The position numbers were made by a program, and so were the translations under genes. Under the pieces are notes generated by a model. That model was not told the origin of the DNA and did no database searches. It saw nothing but the letters and a program-made list of their open reading frames with translations. Positions 37,778 to 47,178 of a stretch of 64,000 bases of DNA are shown here, piece by piece (within the stretch, counting starts at the first letter, position 1; the number at the start of each line of letters is the position of its first letter). Source of the stretch: Cloacibacillus porcorum (lineage in GTDB: Bacteria > Synergistota > Synergistia > Synergistales > Synergistaceae); the NCBI RefSeq assembly GCF_001701045.1, contig NZ_CP016757.1, positions 2,816,219 to 2,880,218 of the forward strand. The letters run 5' to 3'.

Positions 37778-37898
37778 CTCCGCAAAGCGCGGGGGCCGCC
37801 TCAGCCTAAAATGGAAGGCTGCGCGCGGCGAAACAACCCATAAAAAGACGCGGCCTTCGCCGCCCTGAGGCATAGACGATGAGCCGCGCCGTCTGTTT

Positions 37899-38291
37899 CT
37901 ATTTTGCGTTGTCGATCGCTTCGTTGGAGAGCTCGTCGGCGCGTTTATTTTTTGCACGCGGCACCCATTCGTAACTGACCTTGATACCATCGGAGACGGC
38001 CCAGGCCTCCTTGGCCAGCTCACGCAGGTGAGGCAGGTTTATCTTCCATTGCTTTGAGAGCTGACAGACGACGAGCTTGCTGTCGCCGTAGACCCTGAGC
38101 TCCTTCGCGCCGCGTTCCCGCGCGGCCTTGAGCAGCAGGATGGCGGCGTTGTACTCAGCCTCGTTGTTGGTCTTCCTGCCGAGATATCGCGCCGTCTCCC
38201 AAAGAGTGTTTCCGTTATCATCCATCAAAAGCGCGCCAGCGCCCGCCTCCCCGGGATTGCCGCGCGATGCGCCGTCAAAGTATCCTATCAT
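37899..38291 (-). CDS. Ribonuclease HI family protein
   Basis: A 130-residue RNase H fold. Active-site acids are visible in order: Asp in YFDGASRGNPG (the conserved DGA/DGS start), Glu in NNEAEYNA, Asp in VYGDSKLVV and Asp in NKRADELSNEA. The basic protrusion of E. coli RNase HI is short, as in archaeal and Gram-positive-type versions. It removes RNA from RNA-DNA hybrids. It is divergent from the YbaK-like gene to the right. Confidence 0.88.
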   Translation of the reverse strand: MIGYFDGASRGNPGEAGAGALLMDDNGNTLWETARYLGRKTNNEAEYNAAILLLKAARERGAKELRVYGDSKLVVCQLSKQWKINLPHLRELAKEAWAVSDGIKVSYEWVPRAKNKRADELSNEAIDNAK

Positions 38292-38375
38292 TTTTATCTT
38301 ACAACTCCCTGTACCTTCGATTTTTGCGTTATACTTTGCTATTATATGCTACAGAGCAACGGAGGTAAATCAATT

Positions 38376-38855
38376 ATGGCAGCGGCAAAAAAGACAAACG
38401 CGGTACGTATCCTCGAAGGACTAAAAATACCCTTTGAGCTTCTGGAATATGAGATAGACGAAAAGGAGCTTTCCGCGGAAGACGCGGCGGCGAAGACCGG
38501 CATCGCCGAAGAGCGCACCTTCAAGACTCTCTGCTGCCGCGGCGACAAGACGGGTGTGATAATGGTCTGCGTTCCAGCGGGTCGCGAACTCGATTTTAAG
38601 GCGCTCGCGGCTGCCTCCGGCAACAAGAGCACCGAACTCGTACACCTCAAAGAGGTGCAGGGGCTGACCGGCTACGTGCGCGGCGGCTGTTCACCGCTCG
38701 GCGCGAAGAAAAAATATCCCGTCGTCATTGACGAATCCGCACTTGCTTTCGACTTTATAACCGTCAACGCCGGCCACCGCGGACTGCTCTTCAAACTCGC
38801 GCCAGCCGACCTCGTGCGCGCCACGGAGGCTAAGAGCGCTCCGGTCGTCAGGTAG
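38376..38855 (+). CDS. YbaK-type Cys-tRNA(Pro)/Cys deacylase (copy 3)
   Basis: A 159-residue protein of the classical YbaK subgroup (AVRILEGLKIPFELLEYEID, ERTFKTLCCRGDKTGVIMVCVPAGRELDFKALA, and GYVRGGCSPLGAKKKYPVVID). It removes cysteine mischarged on tRNA(Pro). GGAGG lies 10 bases before ATG 38376; an upstream ATG at 38346 has no ribosome site. The DMT transporter gene starts 5 bases after its stop. Confidence 0.9.
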   Translation: MAAAKKTNAVRILEGLKIPFELLEYEIDEKELSAEDAAAKTGIAEERTFKTLCCRGDKTGVIMVCVPAGRELDFKALAAASGNKSTELVHLKEVQGLTGYVRGGCSPLGAKKKYPVVIDESALAFDFITVNAGHRGLLFKLAPADLVRATEAKSAPVVR

Positions 38856-38860
38856 CCGCC

Positions 38861-39790
38861 TTGGATACCGTGACCAAAAGGCCGCCAAAATGGCTGATAA
38901 TCTTCGCCTATCTAATGGTCTACATCATCTGGGGCTCCACCTACCTCGCGATCCGCTTTTCGGTGGAGACGATCCCGCCGCTGCTCTCGGGCGGCATACG
39001 GTTTCTTGCCGCGGGGGCGATCCTGCTCGCCGTGAGGCTTTTTCAGACACGCGAGCTGCCGACGGTACGCGGCTGGAAGCTTGCCTTCTGCGCCTCCCTG
39101 CTGCCCTTTGCCGTGACCTACGGCCTCATCACCACCGCGGAACTCGTAGTCCCCTCCTCGATAGCGGGGATCATCATGGCCGCCGAGCCGCTGTGGTTCT
39201 GCCTCATCGGGTGGCTCTTCTTCAACGGCAGAAAACCGCTGCCGCACCACTACGTCGGACTTGTGCTGGGATTCGTGGGGATATGCGTGCTCGTCGCGGG
39301 AGACCCTAACGTCGAACTCTCTTTTGAATCGAAATATACCCTCTGGATGCTGCTTTTGCTGCTCTCCACCCTCACCTGGGTGGTGGGCGCCTTCATCTCC
39401 GCCAATCCGCACATCCACAGCGACACCCTGACCGCCTCCGGTATGCAGATGTTATGCGGCGGCGCGGTGATGATGGCCTCGCAGTACGCATTTTCTCTCT
39501 TCACGGGAAACTATCCGCAGTTCCACGCCTTCTCGGCGCGCTCCGCTATGGCGCTGGTCTTTCTGGTCTTCTTAGGCTCGCTCGTCGCCTACACCTCGTT
39601 TCTCTGGCTGATGCGCGTCGAACCGGCCAACCGCGTCGCGACGCACGCCTTCGTCAACCCAGTGGTGGCGGTGCTGCTAGGCTGGCTCATCGGCGGCGAG
39701 GCTCTGCACATGAATACGATCATCGCCCTGCCCCTAGTCATCGCCTCCGTGATCCTGCTGGTACGTGAAAAGCCCGAAAAAAACTCCTGA
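38861..39790 (+). CDS. EamA/DMT superfamily transporter
   Basis: A 309-residue protein with ten membrane helices in two EamA repeats, beginning WLIIFAYLMVYIIWGSTYLAIRF, the family's entry helix. It starts at TTG 38861 just after the ybaK gene, and no other start is in reach before the first helix. Members export or import metabolites such as amino acids or nucleosides, and the substrate is unknown here. It may be cotranscribed with ybaK copy 3. Confidence 0.85.
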   Translation: MDTVTKRPPKWLIIFAYLMVYIIWGSTYLAIRFSVETIPPLLSGGIRFLAAGAILLAVRLFQTRELPTVRGWKLAFCASLLPFAVTYGLITTAELVVPSSIAGIIMAAEPLWFCLIGWLFFNGRKPLPHHYVGLVLGFVGICVLVAGDPNVELSFESKYTLWMLLLLLSTLTWVVGAFISANPHIHSDTLTASGMQMLCGGAVMMASQYAFSLFTGNYPQFHAFSARSAMALVFLVFLGSLVAYTSFLWLMRVEPANRVATHAFVNPVVAVLLGWLIGGEALHMNTIIALPLVIASVILLVREKPEKNS

Positions 39791-39867
39791 AAACAAAACT
39801 CACGTCTAGCAACCCCGGCAGCGGCCAGACCAGATTACCCCTGCCCATACGGGAGAGCAAAACAGCG

Positions 39868-40268
39868 GTTTCGCTTTGCTTTTGCCCTTACAGCCTCCCT
39901 CTTTGAGGCGGCCAGGGAGCCGAAATCTTTGATTTCGTGCGATTCGGCTGGTAGTTACATCAGAGGTGTCGGTCCCTGTTTTTGACGGCTGACGGAAGGA
40001 GTGTTGCTCTGTTTGGCGCGGTTCCCGCGACATACAGAGCCCGCGGCAAAAGCCGTGGGAGAACATAAGGTCAACTCTCCCTCAGTCTCGGCGGAAAAAC
40101 ACCGCCGAGCCAGCTCTGATGTAACTACCAGCCGAATGATGGAAAAACTAAGTTCGACGACGAAAATCAATAGATTTTCTGTCTCACTTATCGCACAAAT
40201 CAGAAGGGATCTGATTTGGCTCCCTGGCCGCCTCACAGAGGGCGCCTTTAAGAGCAACGTCAAAAGCT
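39868..40268. repeat. Composite inverted-repeat element, copy 2 (MITE-like, nested)
   Basis: About 400 bp. The terminal arms at 39893-39921 and 40218-40246 match at 25 of 29 positions (GGCGGCCAGGGAGCC is shared exactly). A second pair of 24-bp arms, exactly complementary, lies at 39942-39965 and 40114-40137. A central 71 bp (40004-40074) is the inverted counterpart of 26303-26373. The arrangement suggests one element inserted in another. No gene is seen in it. Confidence 0.75.
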
Positions 40269-40446
40269 AAACCGTAATTTCTCTCTTTCCCCAGCCCGAA
40301 GGAAAATCGGTGCGAAGAAGTGCCGTAGGCTAAATAAGCCGGTCTCTGAGTACCGGAACCGTATTGTTCATACGGTGAGGACACTCAGAGGCCGGCTTAT
40401 GACGCATACGGTGCTTATTCGCGCCGATTTTGATAAACGCCGATTT
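40268..40446 (-). repeat. Stop-anchored nested palindrome, copy E
   Basis: It directly follows the stop codon of the AspT-like gene. The first arm is AAATCGGCGTTTATC and is then repeated in changed form (AAAATCGGCGCGAATAAGCA). The inner stem is AAGCCGGTCTCTGAG with CTCAGAGGCCGGCTT. The apical part is CCGTATTGTTCATACGG, close to copies B and C. The distal tail begins TAAACCGTAATTT. Confidence 0.85.
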
Positions 40447-42147
40447 TCAGGCCATTAAGAGGACAATGACAACTCCCCACACGGCAAAGATTATGTTGTT
40501 CAGCGCGTACGGCACTGTATAGCCAAGCACGGGCGTCGGGCTGCCGCAGGCCTCCTGCAGCGCCCCCAGCGCCGCGGTGCAGAGGCGCGCGCCGGTGCAG
40601 GCCCCCAGCAGAATGACGGGATTCATCTTGAAGAACCATCTGCCGGCGAGGATGCAGGAGACGATGGGAACGACGGTAACGACGATGCCGCCCCACATTA
40701 TCCCCCAGCCGTTCTGCCGCAGACCGCTCACGAAATCAGGTCCGCAGCTCAGCCCGACGACGGCGATGAAGCCGCAGAGGCCAAGGCTCTGGAATAACCA
40801 GGAGGTGGCGGCGGGCATGTTCCCAAACACCGGGCGCGTCGAGCGGAACCAGCTTATCAGCAGGCCGGCCAGCAGCGCGCCGCCGCCGGTCGTCAGGCTC
40901 AGCGGTATGCGGCCGACCTTGAGGGTTAGCGCTCCGACGATAGTCCCCGCTGCAATCCCGAGGGCGACGGTCACCATATCGGTCGCGGTACTGGTGCGCT
41001 CCGGATAGCCGATGGTCGGTATCGCAAGTTCAACGGCCTTCATGACGCCACCGATCGTGACGACGTCGCCGCGGTGGATGACGGTGCTGTTGTATACGGG
41101 TATCTCCTGCACTCCGCGAGTGATCTTGCTGATGATGACGCCGTGCATCTGAGGCTCGACCGCCAGCTCTTCAACGGTTTTACCAAACCACTCCCTCTTC
41201 GTGACGACTACACTGACGCGTTCCATTACGAGAGAGGAAAGCTCGTTGTCTACAACCTCCGGCCCCGGCATCGCCGCCGTATCGGCCAGTATCCTGCGCA
41301 GGCTGCGCACGGCGACGACGTCGTCTTTTTCAAGCGTCGTTTCATCTGTGACGGAGATCTTTTCTCCCTGACGCCGCAGCGCCGTTATCAGGAAGCTTTT
41401 GTCGCCGCCCTCCGCCGCCTCGGCCGCCCCGACGCTTCTGCCGATATAGCGCGGGTTTTCCACCCGGTAGCTGCGTGTGAGGTAGTCGGTGTATTCGATG
41501 AAGGTATCGGGAGGCATCTTCGTTTCTCCGAGCTTGCTCTCAAGCGCGCGGGCCTCCGCCCTGATGTCCTTGACGCCGAGCAGTATCGGGCCAAGATAGG
41601 CGGTTATCCATATCGCGCCGATGGTACCGAAGAGGTAAGAGATCGCATAGGCGATCGGGACGTCGTTGACATACCGCGCGGTGAGGGCGGAGCCGAGCCC
41701 CAGCTTCGCGATAGTATCGGTGGCGACGCCGATCATAAGCGACTCCGTCGCCGAGCCCGCGAGCAGCCCCGCGCCAAAGCCGGGATTGAGCCCCATCAGC
41801 TTCGCCATGACGTAGGCCGAGGCGAGACAGAGCACCGCCATCAGCAGCGCGAAGGCGAGAAGCGGCAGGGCGCTCGAGCGAAGGCTGTGAAAGAAGGCGG
41901 GGCCGCTGCTGTAGCCAATGGTGAATATAAAGAGCAGGAAAAAGATGTTTTTGACATTGGGCGAGATCACAACGCCCATCAGTGCCCCTACGATCACCGC
42001 GACGATGAGCGTCGCCGCCACCGCGCCCAGCGCCACGCCTTTGTATTTAAAACTCCCTAGCCAATAGCCCGCTCCGATACAGAAGAAAAACGGTATCGAA
42101 GGATTTTCGCGGCATATCGCGGCGAGTTGGTATATTATCTCCATCGG
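40447..42147 (-). CDS. AspT/YidE-type putative antiporter with TrkA-C domains
   Basis: About 566 residues. Two blocks of five to six membrane helices (about 1-170 and 395-566) flank a cytoplasmic region. That region holds two TrkA-C-like domains (about 205-290 and 300-375: GEKISVTDETTLEKDDVVAV and RGVQEIPVYNSTVIHRGDVVTI). This is the AspT/YidE/YbjL layout, known for aspartate:alanine exchange or similar. GYSSGPAFFHSLRS in the first block matches the family's aspartate-antiporter motif region. ATG 42147 has GGGGA at 10 bases; the frame also opens 18 bases earlier, without a ribosome site. Confidence 0.85.
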   Translation of the reverse strand, partial: PMEIIYQLAAICRENPSIPFFFCIGAGYWLGSFKYKGVALGAVAATLIVAVIVGALMGVVISPNVKNIFFLLFIFTIGYSSGPAFFHSLRSSALPLLAFALLMAVLCLASAYVMAKLMGLNPGFGAGLLAGSATESLMIGVATDTIAKLGLGSALTARYVNDVPIAYAISYLFGTIGAIWITAYLGPILLGVKDIRAEARALESKLGETKMPPDTFIEYTDYLTRSYRVENPRYIGRSVGAAEAAEGGDKSFLITALRRQGEKISVTDETTLEKDDVVAVRSLRRILADTAAMPGPEVVDNELSSLVMERVSVVVTKREWFGKTVEELAVEPQMHGVIISKITRGVQEIPVYNSTVIHRGDVVTIGGVMKAVELAIPTIGYPERTSTATDMVTVALGIAAGTIVGALTLKVGRIPLSLTTGGGALLAGLLISWFRSTRPVFGNMPAATSWLFQSLGLCGFIAVVGLSCGPDFVSGLRQNGWGIMWGGIVVTVVPIVSCILAGRWFFKMNPVILLGACTGARLCTAALGALQEACGSPTPVLGYTVPYALNNIIFAVWGVVIVLLMA

Positions 42148-42449
42148 AAACGATTCCCCTTTCATAATACGGTTGATTCCATCGTTACACTATGATTATA
42201 TTTGGCGCGGCGCTTCTTTCACTGTCAAGATATGGAACGGAGGTTAAGCATAAATGCCAGTTCCTCTTTCGCGGCGGAGACAGCCGGAGAACGACGCTCC
42301 GTTTGTGAAGATGACATTTATTTCAGTTTGTAAAACATATAAATTATCTTCATTTCAATTGTCTTTTAATATAGCATGGCGTAAAATAGGACCACGTTGA
42401 TGAGAGAATCTCCCATAATCAACATGCTGAGCGCAAGGGATGATTGAAT
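42148..42449. other. Gap between aspT-like and sensor genes; one possible tiny gene
   Basis: A 48-codon frame, 42254-42400 on the plus strand, has GGAGG 10 bases before its ATG, but its product (MPVPLSRRRQPEND...) is not recognised. A hairpin GTTGAT / ATCAAC spans 42397-42424. Otherwise nothing is evident. Confidence 0.3.
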
Positions 42450-45400
42450 GTGTTTTCGTTTCTGAGTATAGGACGTAAATCGGCTTTTTATCTGCTCGCT
42501 GTATTTTTTTGTCTCACGCTTGCCTCCATTTTTTTCTGGTATCAGCACTCGGTGGAAAAGGCGCTGGAACGCACGGCTATCCTTAGCTTCAACGATTACG
42601 CGGAACATTCCTCCTCCGAGATAAACCAGCGCGTATCTAATGTCTTTTCATCCCTTAAAAACACCGCCGACCTCATCGCGCGTGAGGAAAACATTCTGGA
42701 CCCACAGGTGATGAGGGTTCTGAGAAAGAATGTCGAAAACATGCCCTTTGACCGTTTGACTATCGCCCTGCCAAACGGTTATTCCCTCTCCAGCGATTAC
42801 AGTTCACTGAACGTCGCGGACCGCGGGTATTTCCAGAAAGCGCTGAACGGCAGGCAAAATATATCGGAGGTTTTCGTCTCCCGGCGCACGGGCGGCGAGG
42901 TAATAATTTTCGCCGTGCCTATAGAGAGCTATGAGGGCGTGCGCGGCGTGCTGTACGCGACATTTGAACGCCGTAATTTTCATTCCATCTTTTTTTCGCC
43001 GCTCTTCGGCGGCAGGGGCTTCTCCTATATCGTGGATGACAGGGGAAATATCATCCTTGCGCCGAAAAAACGCGAAGAGGCGGTCTTTAAGGATTCAGCC
43101 AATTTATTCAGCGCCAACAGCAAAATCGACGCCAGATATGACGGCTCCCGCCATTTCATGAAGAACGATATGGCCGCGCATAAAAGCGGCTCTTTTAAGT
43201 ACGGCGTCAGCGGCGAGACCCGCTATCTCAACTACGCGCCGCTCGGCATAAACGACTGGTACCTGATCTCCGTCATCCCAAGTTCTGTGCTGCTTGAGCG
43301 TTTAGGGGATTTCGTAAACATCTCCGTCTTTTTCGGAGCGATGATTTTCGCGCTCTTAACAATAATCGGGGCCATCACCTATCTCATCCTGCGCCGCCAG
43401 ATACAGGAGACGGACGTGGCAAAGGAATCGCTGAAGGCGCTCACCTCCAATATTCCCGGCGGCGTATCGCGCTGTCTGCTGGATAACAGCCTGACGATAA
43501 CAGACATAAGCGACGGCTATCTCTCCATTCTTGAGTGCGGCCGCGAGGATTTCCACCGCCATTACCAGGACAGCTTTGCGATGAGGATCCATCCCGATGA
43601 CCGTGAACATGTCCTGAAGATGATCTCCGAACAGACCGACAGCGACGATATTCTTTCGCTGGAATACAGGATCATTACCGCCGAGAGCAATATCAAATGG
43701 ATACTGAACCGCGGACGCCGGGTAAAGGAGCGTGGTGGAGGGTTTTTCTATTACCACGTCGTCCTAGACAATACAGAATCAAAGCTCAACTCTGACGCGC
43801 TCGCACTCTCCGAGGAGCGTTACCGCATTGTCACCGAGAACGCCGACGAATGCCTGTTCGATTGGAACGTCTTAAACGACAGCATCTATTTCTCTCCCGC
43901 CTACCAGAAACGCTTCGGCGACCGGGAGCTGCATCAGGCGGCCAACGCAGACGACCGTGAAGTTCTTGACGCCTTCTTCAGCGATGTGCTCTCCGGCCAC
44001 GAGGGGCTGCACCAGGCGGAGCTGCGCATGGGCACGGCAGACGGAGACTATATCTGGTGCAGAGTGCAGGGTACGCCAATCGTCGACAGCAGCTGCAGCG
44101 TCGTGCGCGTCGTGGGAATCGTGAAGGATATCAGCGAACAGGTCCGCGAGCGCGAGGCGCTCGTGATGCAGGCCCAGACTGACAGCCTGACCGGGTTATG
44201 CGACAAGGGAACCACACAGACGCTGATAGCGGACTTCCTCGCCATATCCCCCCATGACAGGATGCACGCGGTATTCATCTGCGATATAGATAATTTTAAG
44301 ATGGTAAACGATACCTTCGGCCACCTCTACGGGGATACCATTCTGGGCGATCTCGCAAGTAAACTGCGTTCAACCTTCCGCGGCACGGACGTTGTCGGGC
44401 GCATCGGCGGCGATGAATTCATGATACTGATGAAGGACGTTCCCTCGCTGGCGCTCATACACAGCAAGGCGCTGGAGATACGCTCCGCCTTCCAGCAAAA
44501 CTATGAGAGGTTTTCCTCCTCCGGCAGTATCGGGATCGCGATATTCCCGCAGGACGGCATGAATTTCGACGAGCTCTATCAGCGTGCGGACATGGCGCTC
44601 TACAGCGCGAAGCAGAGCGGGAAGAACCGCTACATGCTCTATGAGGATGTCGACAATCCCGGCGACGTGCTTGAAAAGGCAAAGCTCTGCAATATAAAGA
44701 CACAGCCGGACCAGCCGCAGGGACAAAAATCCTACAGCGACAACATAACCGAATATGTGTTTAAGATACTTTACACAATGAACGATTTCGAAGGGGCTGT
44801 GAATCTCGCGCTCTCCGTCGCCTGCCGCTATTTCAACATGAGCCGCGGCTATATATTTGAATACGACGTTTCTCGTACGATGCTCGGCTGCACCTTTGAA
44901 TACTGCCAGAGCGGAATCGAACCGATTATCGGCAATTACCCGATGCGGCCCGCCGATCAGTATCCGCTCTTTATCAAGCATTTTGAGGAATCCGACGTCT
45001 TCTTCCTCAACTCCCTCGACGACGTGAGCGATACCGCCTATCGTGAACAGCTCGGAGGGGAGGGCGTCGTCAATATGCTGCAGTGCGCCTTCAAGGATAA
45101 GGGGGTGAGGTTCGGCGCTTTGGGCTTTGACGACTGTCAACATGAGGGACACCGTCCAAACTCGAAAGAGATCGAGACGCTGAGCCTGCTCGCCGATATA
45201 ATCGGCAGCTATATACTGAAGGAGCGCTCGCAGAAAATGCTTGCCGCCAACTTCCAGATACAGGAGTCTATCTTAAACAGCCTGCGCCAGTGGGTATTCG
45301 TCGTAAATTTAAAATGGGAGCTTATCTATTTCAACGACGAATTGAGACGTTTTTTCCCAGACACCGGGCTCGGCAAAAAATGCTTCTCCGTACTGCAGGA

Positions 45401-45587
45401 AAGGGATGTCCCCTGTGAGAACTGCCCTCTGGAAGAGATGAGAAGGACGGGGAACAGTACCTACACTATAAAAAGCTGCTTCTCAAAGAGCGGACTCTCG
45501 GCTACCGTAAACGCCGCGGCGATACGGAGAGAGGGCGGGGATGATATTTACACTTTCTGCGCTCTCGACATACGGAAAGAGGACTGA
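42450..45587 (+). CDS. Membrane sensor diguanylate cyclase (dCACHE, PAS, GGDEF, GAF, PAS)
   Basis: About 1,045 residues. Helices at about 10-30 and 290-315 bracket a dCACHE periplasmic ligand domain (YSLSSDYSSLNVADRGYFQ, VFVSRRTGG). Two PAS domains follow (about 335-440 and 460-580), then GGDEF with the intact RIGGDEF signature near residue 653. A GAF-like domain and a last PAS-like segment complete the protein. It is predicted to make cyclic di-GMP; no EAL domain is visible. Having sensor domains after GGDEF is unusual. The frame also opens at TTG 42444, but GTG 42450 has AAGGGA at 9 bases. Confidence 0.88.
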   Translation: MFSFLSIGRKSAFYLLAVFFCLTLASIFFWYQHSVEKALERTAILSFNDYAEHSSSEINQRVSNVFSSLKNTADLIAREENILDPQVMRVLRKNVENMPFDRLTIALPNGYSLSSDYSSLNVADRGYFQKALNGRQNISEVFVSRRTGGEVIIFAVPIESYEGVRGVLYATFERRNFHSIFFSPLFGGRGFSYIVDDRGNIILAPKKREEAVFKDSANLFSANSKIDARYDGSRHFMKNDMAAHKSGSFKYGVSGETRYLNYAPLGINDWYLISVIPSSVLLERLGDFVNISVFFGAMIFALLTIIGAITYLILRRQIQETDVAKESLKALTSNIPGGVSRCLLDNSLTITDISDGYLSILECGREDFHRHYQDSFAMRIHPDDREHVLKMISEQTDSDDILSLEYRIITAESNIKWILNRGRRVKERGGGFFYYHVVLDNTESKLNSDALALSEERYRIVTENADECLFDWNVLNDSIYFSPAYQKRFGDRELHQAANADDREVLDAFFSDVLSGHEGLHQAELRMGTADGDYIWCRVQGTPIVDSSCSVVRVVGIVKDISEQVREREALVMQAQTDSLTGLCDKGTTQTLIADFLAISPHDRMHAVFICDIDNFKMVNDTFGHLYGDTILGDLASKLRSTFRGTDVVGRIGGDEFMILMKDVPSLALIHSKALEIRSAFQQNYERFSSSGSIGIAIFPQDGMNFDELYQRADMALYSAKQSGKNRYMLYEDVDNPGDVLEKAKLCNIKTQPDQPQGQKSYSDNITEYVFKILYTMNDFEGAVNLALSVACRYFNMSRGYIFEYDVSRTMLGCTFEYCQSGIEPIIGNYPMRPADQYPLFIKHFEESDVFFLNSLDDVSDTAYREQLGGEGVVNMLQCAFKDKGVRFGALGFDDCQHEGHRPNSKEIETLSLLADIIGSYILKERSQKMLAANFQIQESILNSLRQWVFVVNLKWELIYFNDELRRFFPDTGLGKKCFSVLQERDVPCENCPLEEMRRTGNSTYTIKSCFSKSGLSATVNAAAIRREGGDDIYTFCALDIRKED

Positions 45588-45710
45588 CCCAGGGCTGTAA
45601 TATTTTATAGACTTATAGACGGCAGACGATCCCCTATCCGCGGTGAGCGACGGCACGGATATCGGAAAGACTCCTATCATGGGGTTATCCTCTTTATGAA
45701 TTGAAAGACG

Positions 45711-45740
45711 AAGGCGGCCCGGACGGGGGCCGCCTTCTTA
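45711..45740. terminator. Hairpin between convergent cyclase and dehydrogenase genes
   Basis: AAGGCGGCC (45711-45719) pairs with GGCCGCCTT (45729-45737). The T run is short on both strands, so termination strength is uncertain. Confidence 0.5.
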
Positions 45741-45744
45741 TCGT

Positions 45745-47175
45745 TTAACCATTCAAGCGCCGAGGGCCGTTCCTCTCCTCCGAGGGAATATCCTCCGGCA
45801 CCCGTACCTTCCCGGCCTCCGCCTCGGATACATCCGTCAGGAAGGTGCGAAGCAGGTTTGAGGCCATCTTTTTTCTCCAGGCGGCGCTCTTTCGCGGCGT
45901 CAGCTCCGCCGATATGGCCCCGCAGGCGCTCTCTATGAGCTTCGCGTCAAGCCTTTTGCCCACAAGCGCGGCCTCTGTCCGCGGCAGGCGTATCGGCACC
46001 GGGCTCATGCTGCCCGCGCCGGCGCGGAAGGATTTTATCACATCTCTCTCAATCTCCAGGCAAAAGCCGAGGGAGATGCGCGACAGGGTCAGCGCCCTGC
46101 GCGAACCGCGCTTGAAAAACCTCTGGTAGGCACCGACGGCGGGCACCGTAATGACGATCTCCGCGATAAGCTCGTCCGCGCGGCGTTCCGTTTGGCGGTA
46201 ACCGGCGATAAAACGCTCCAGCGGCAATTCGCGCGCGCCGCGCGCGCTTTCCAGAACGACACGCGCCTCCAGCGGCAGCAGGATCGTCGGAAGGTCCGCC
46301 GCGCCCGAGGCGGTGGCGATGTTGCCGGCAACGGTCGCACGGTTCTGCACCGCGGGAGCGCCGCTTCTGCGCGAGGCCTCCCAGAGCGCGGGAAGGTATT
46401 TTTTCATTATCGAACTGCGGACAATGTCTCCGTTTGTCGCGCCGGCGCCGATATGAATCTCGCCGCCCGCCTTATAGATGCCCTTTATCTCTTTGATGCG
46501 GCTGACATCCAACAGCCTGTCGGCGCTGAATTTGCCGTTTTTGATATCGGGAACGATATCCGTCGTCCCCGCGAGGATGACGGCCCCGGGATTCTCCGCA
46601 AGCATTGAGAGGGCCTCTTTCAGCGTTTCGGGAAGAAGGTATATTTTATCCTCGTCGTTCGTCGGCTGCGGCAGCTGTCCGGAGCAGAGGTTTTCGCGTT
46701 TTTTGAAGGTATCGCAGTAGCCCTCGGCGACCGCGCGCCGCACGGCGTTATAGATACGCTCGTAGCCCGTACAGCGGCAGATGTTGCCGGATAACGCCGT
46801 CTTTATCTCATCCAGGGAGGGGTCGGGATTTTCTTCCAGCAGCGCCCGCGCCGCGAGGATCATTCCCGGCGTGCAGAAGCCGCACTGAACTCCGCCCTCG
46901 AGGACGAAGGCGCGCTGAAGGATATCCATATTCTCCGAACTTCCGAGCCCCTCGATCGTCAGTATCTCACTGCCCGAGGCCTGGAACGCGGGTACGAGGC
47001 AGGCGTTTATGAGCCTGCCGTTCATGATCACGGAACAGGCGCCGCACTCTCCCTCGCCGCAGCCCTCTTTCGTCCCGCCAAGGCCGAGATCCTCGCGCAG
47101 CACCGCGATCAGCAGCTTCATGGGGGGCACTTCGGCGTGACACAGCTTTCCGTTTACTGTCAGCTCTATCCTCAT
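45745..47175 (-). CDS. Molybdenum hydroxylase small subunit, fused 2Fe-2S and FAD domains
   Basis: A 476-residue protein. The N-terminal plant-ferredoxin-type 2Fe-2S domain has CGEGECGAC and a following Cys; the second 2Fe-2S helical domain has QCGFCTPGM and CRCTGY. From about residue 175 there is an FAD domain (VILAGTTDIVPDI, GAGATNGDIV) with the xanthine dehydrogenase CO-dehydrogenase-type fold. It passes electrons from the molybdenum subunit, encoded 3 bases upstream. Fusion of XdhB- and XdhC-type parts is common in anaerobes. The substrate is probably a purine or N-heterocycle (inference from context). Confidence 0.9.
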   Translation of the reverse strand: MRIELTVNGKLCHAEVPPMKLLIAVLREDLGLGGTKEGCGEGECGACSVIMNGRLINACLVPAFQASGSEILTIEGLGSSENMDILQRAFVLEGGVQCGFCTPGMILAARALLEENPDPSLDEIKTALSGNICRCTGYERIYNAVRRAVAEGYCDTFKKRENLCSGQLPQPTNDEDKIYLLPETLKEALSMLAENPGAVILAGTTDIVPDIKNGKFSADRLLDVSRIKEIKGIYKAGGEIHIGAGATNGDIVRSSIMKKYLPALWEASRRSGAPAVQNRATVAGNIATASGAADLPTILLPLEARVVLESARGARELPLERFIAGYRQTERRADELIAEIVITVPAVGAYQRFFKRGSRRALTLSRISLGFCLEIERDVIKSFRAGAGSMSPVPIRLPRTEAALVGKRLDAKLIESACGAISAELTPRKSAAWRKKMASNLLRTFLTDVSEAEAGKVRVPEDIPSEERNGPRRLNG

Positions 47176-47178
47176 CTT

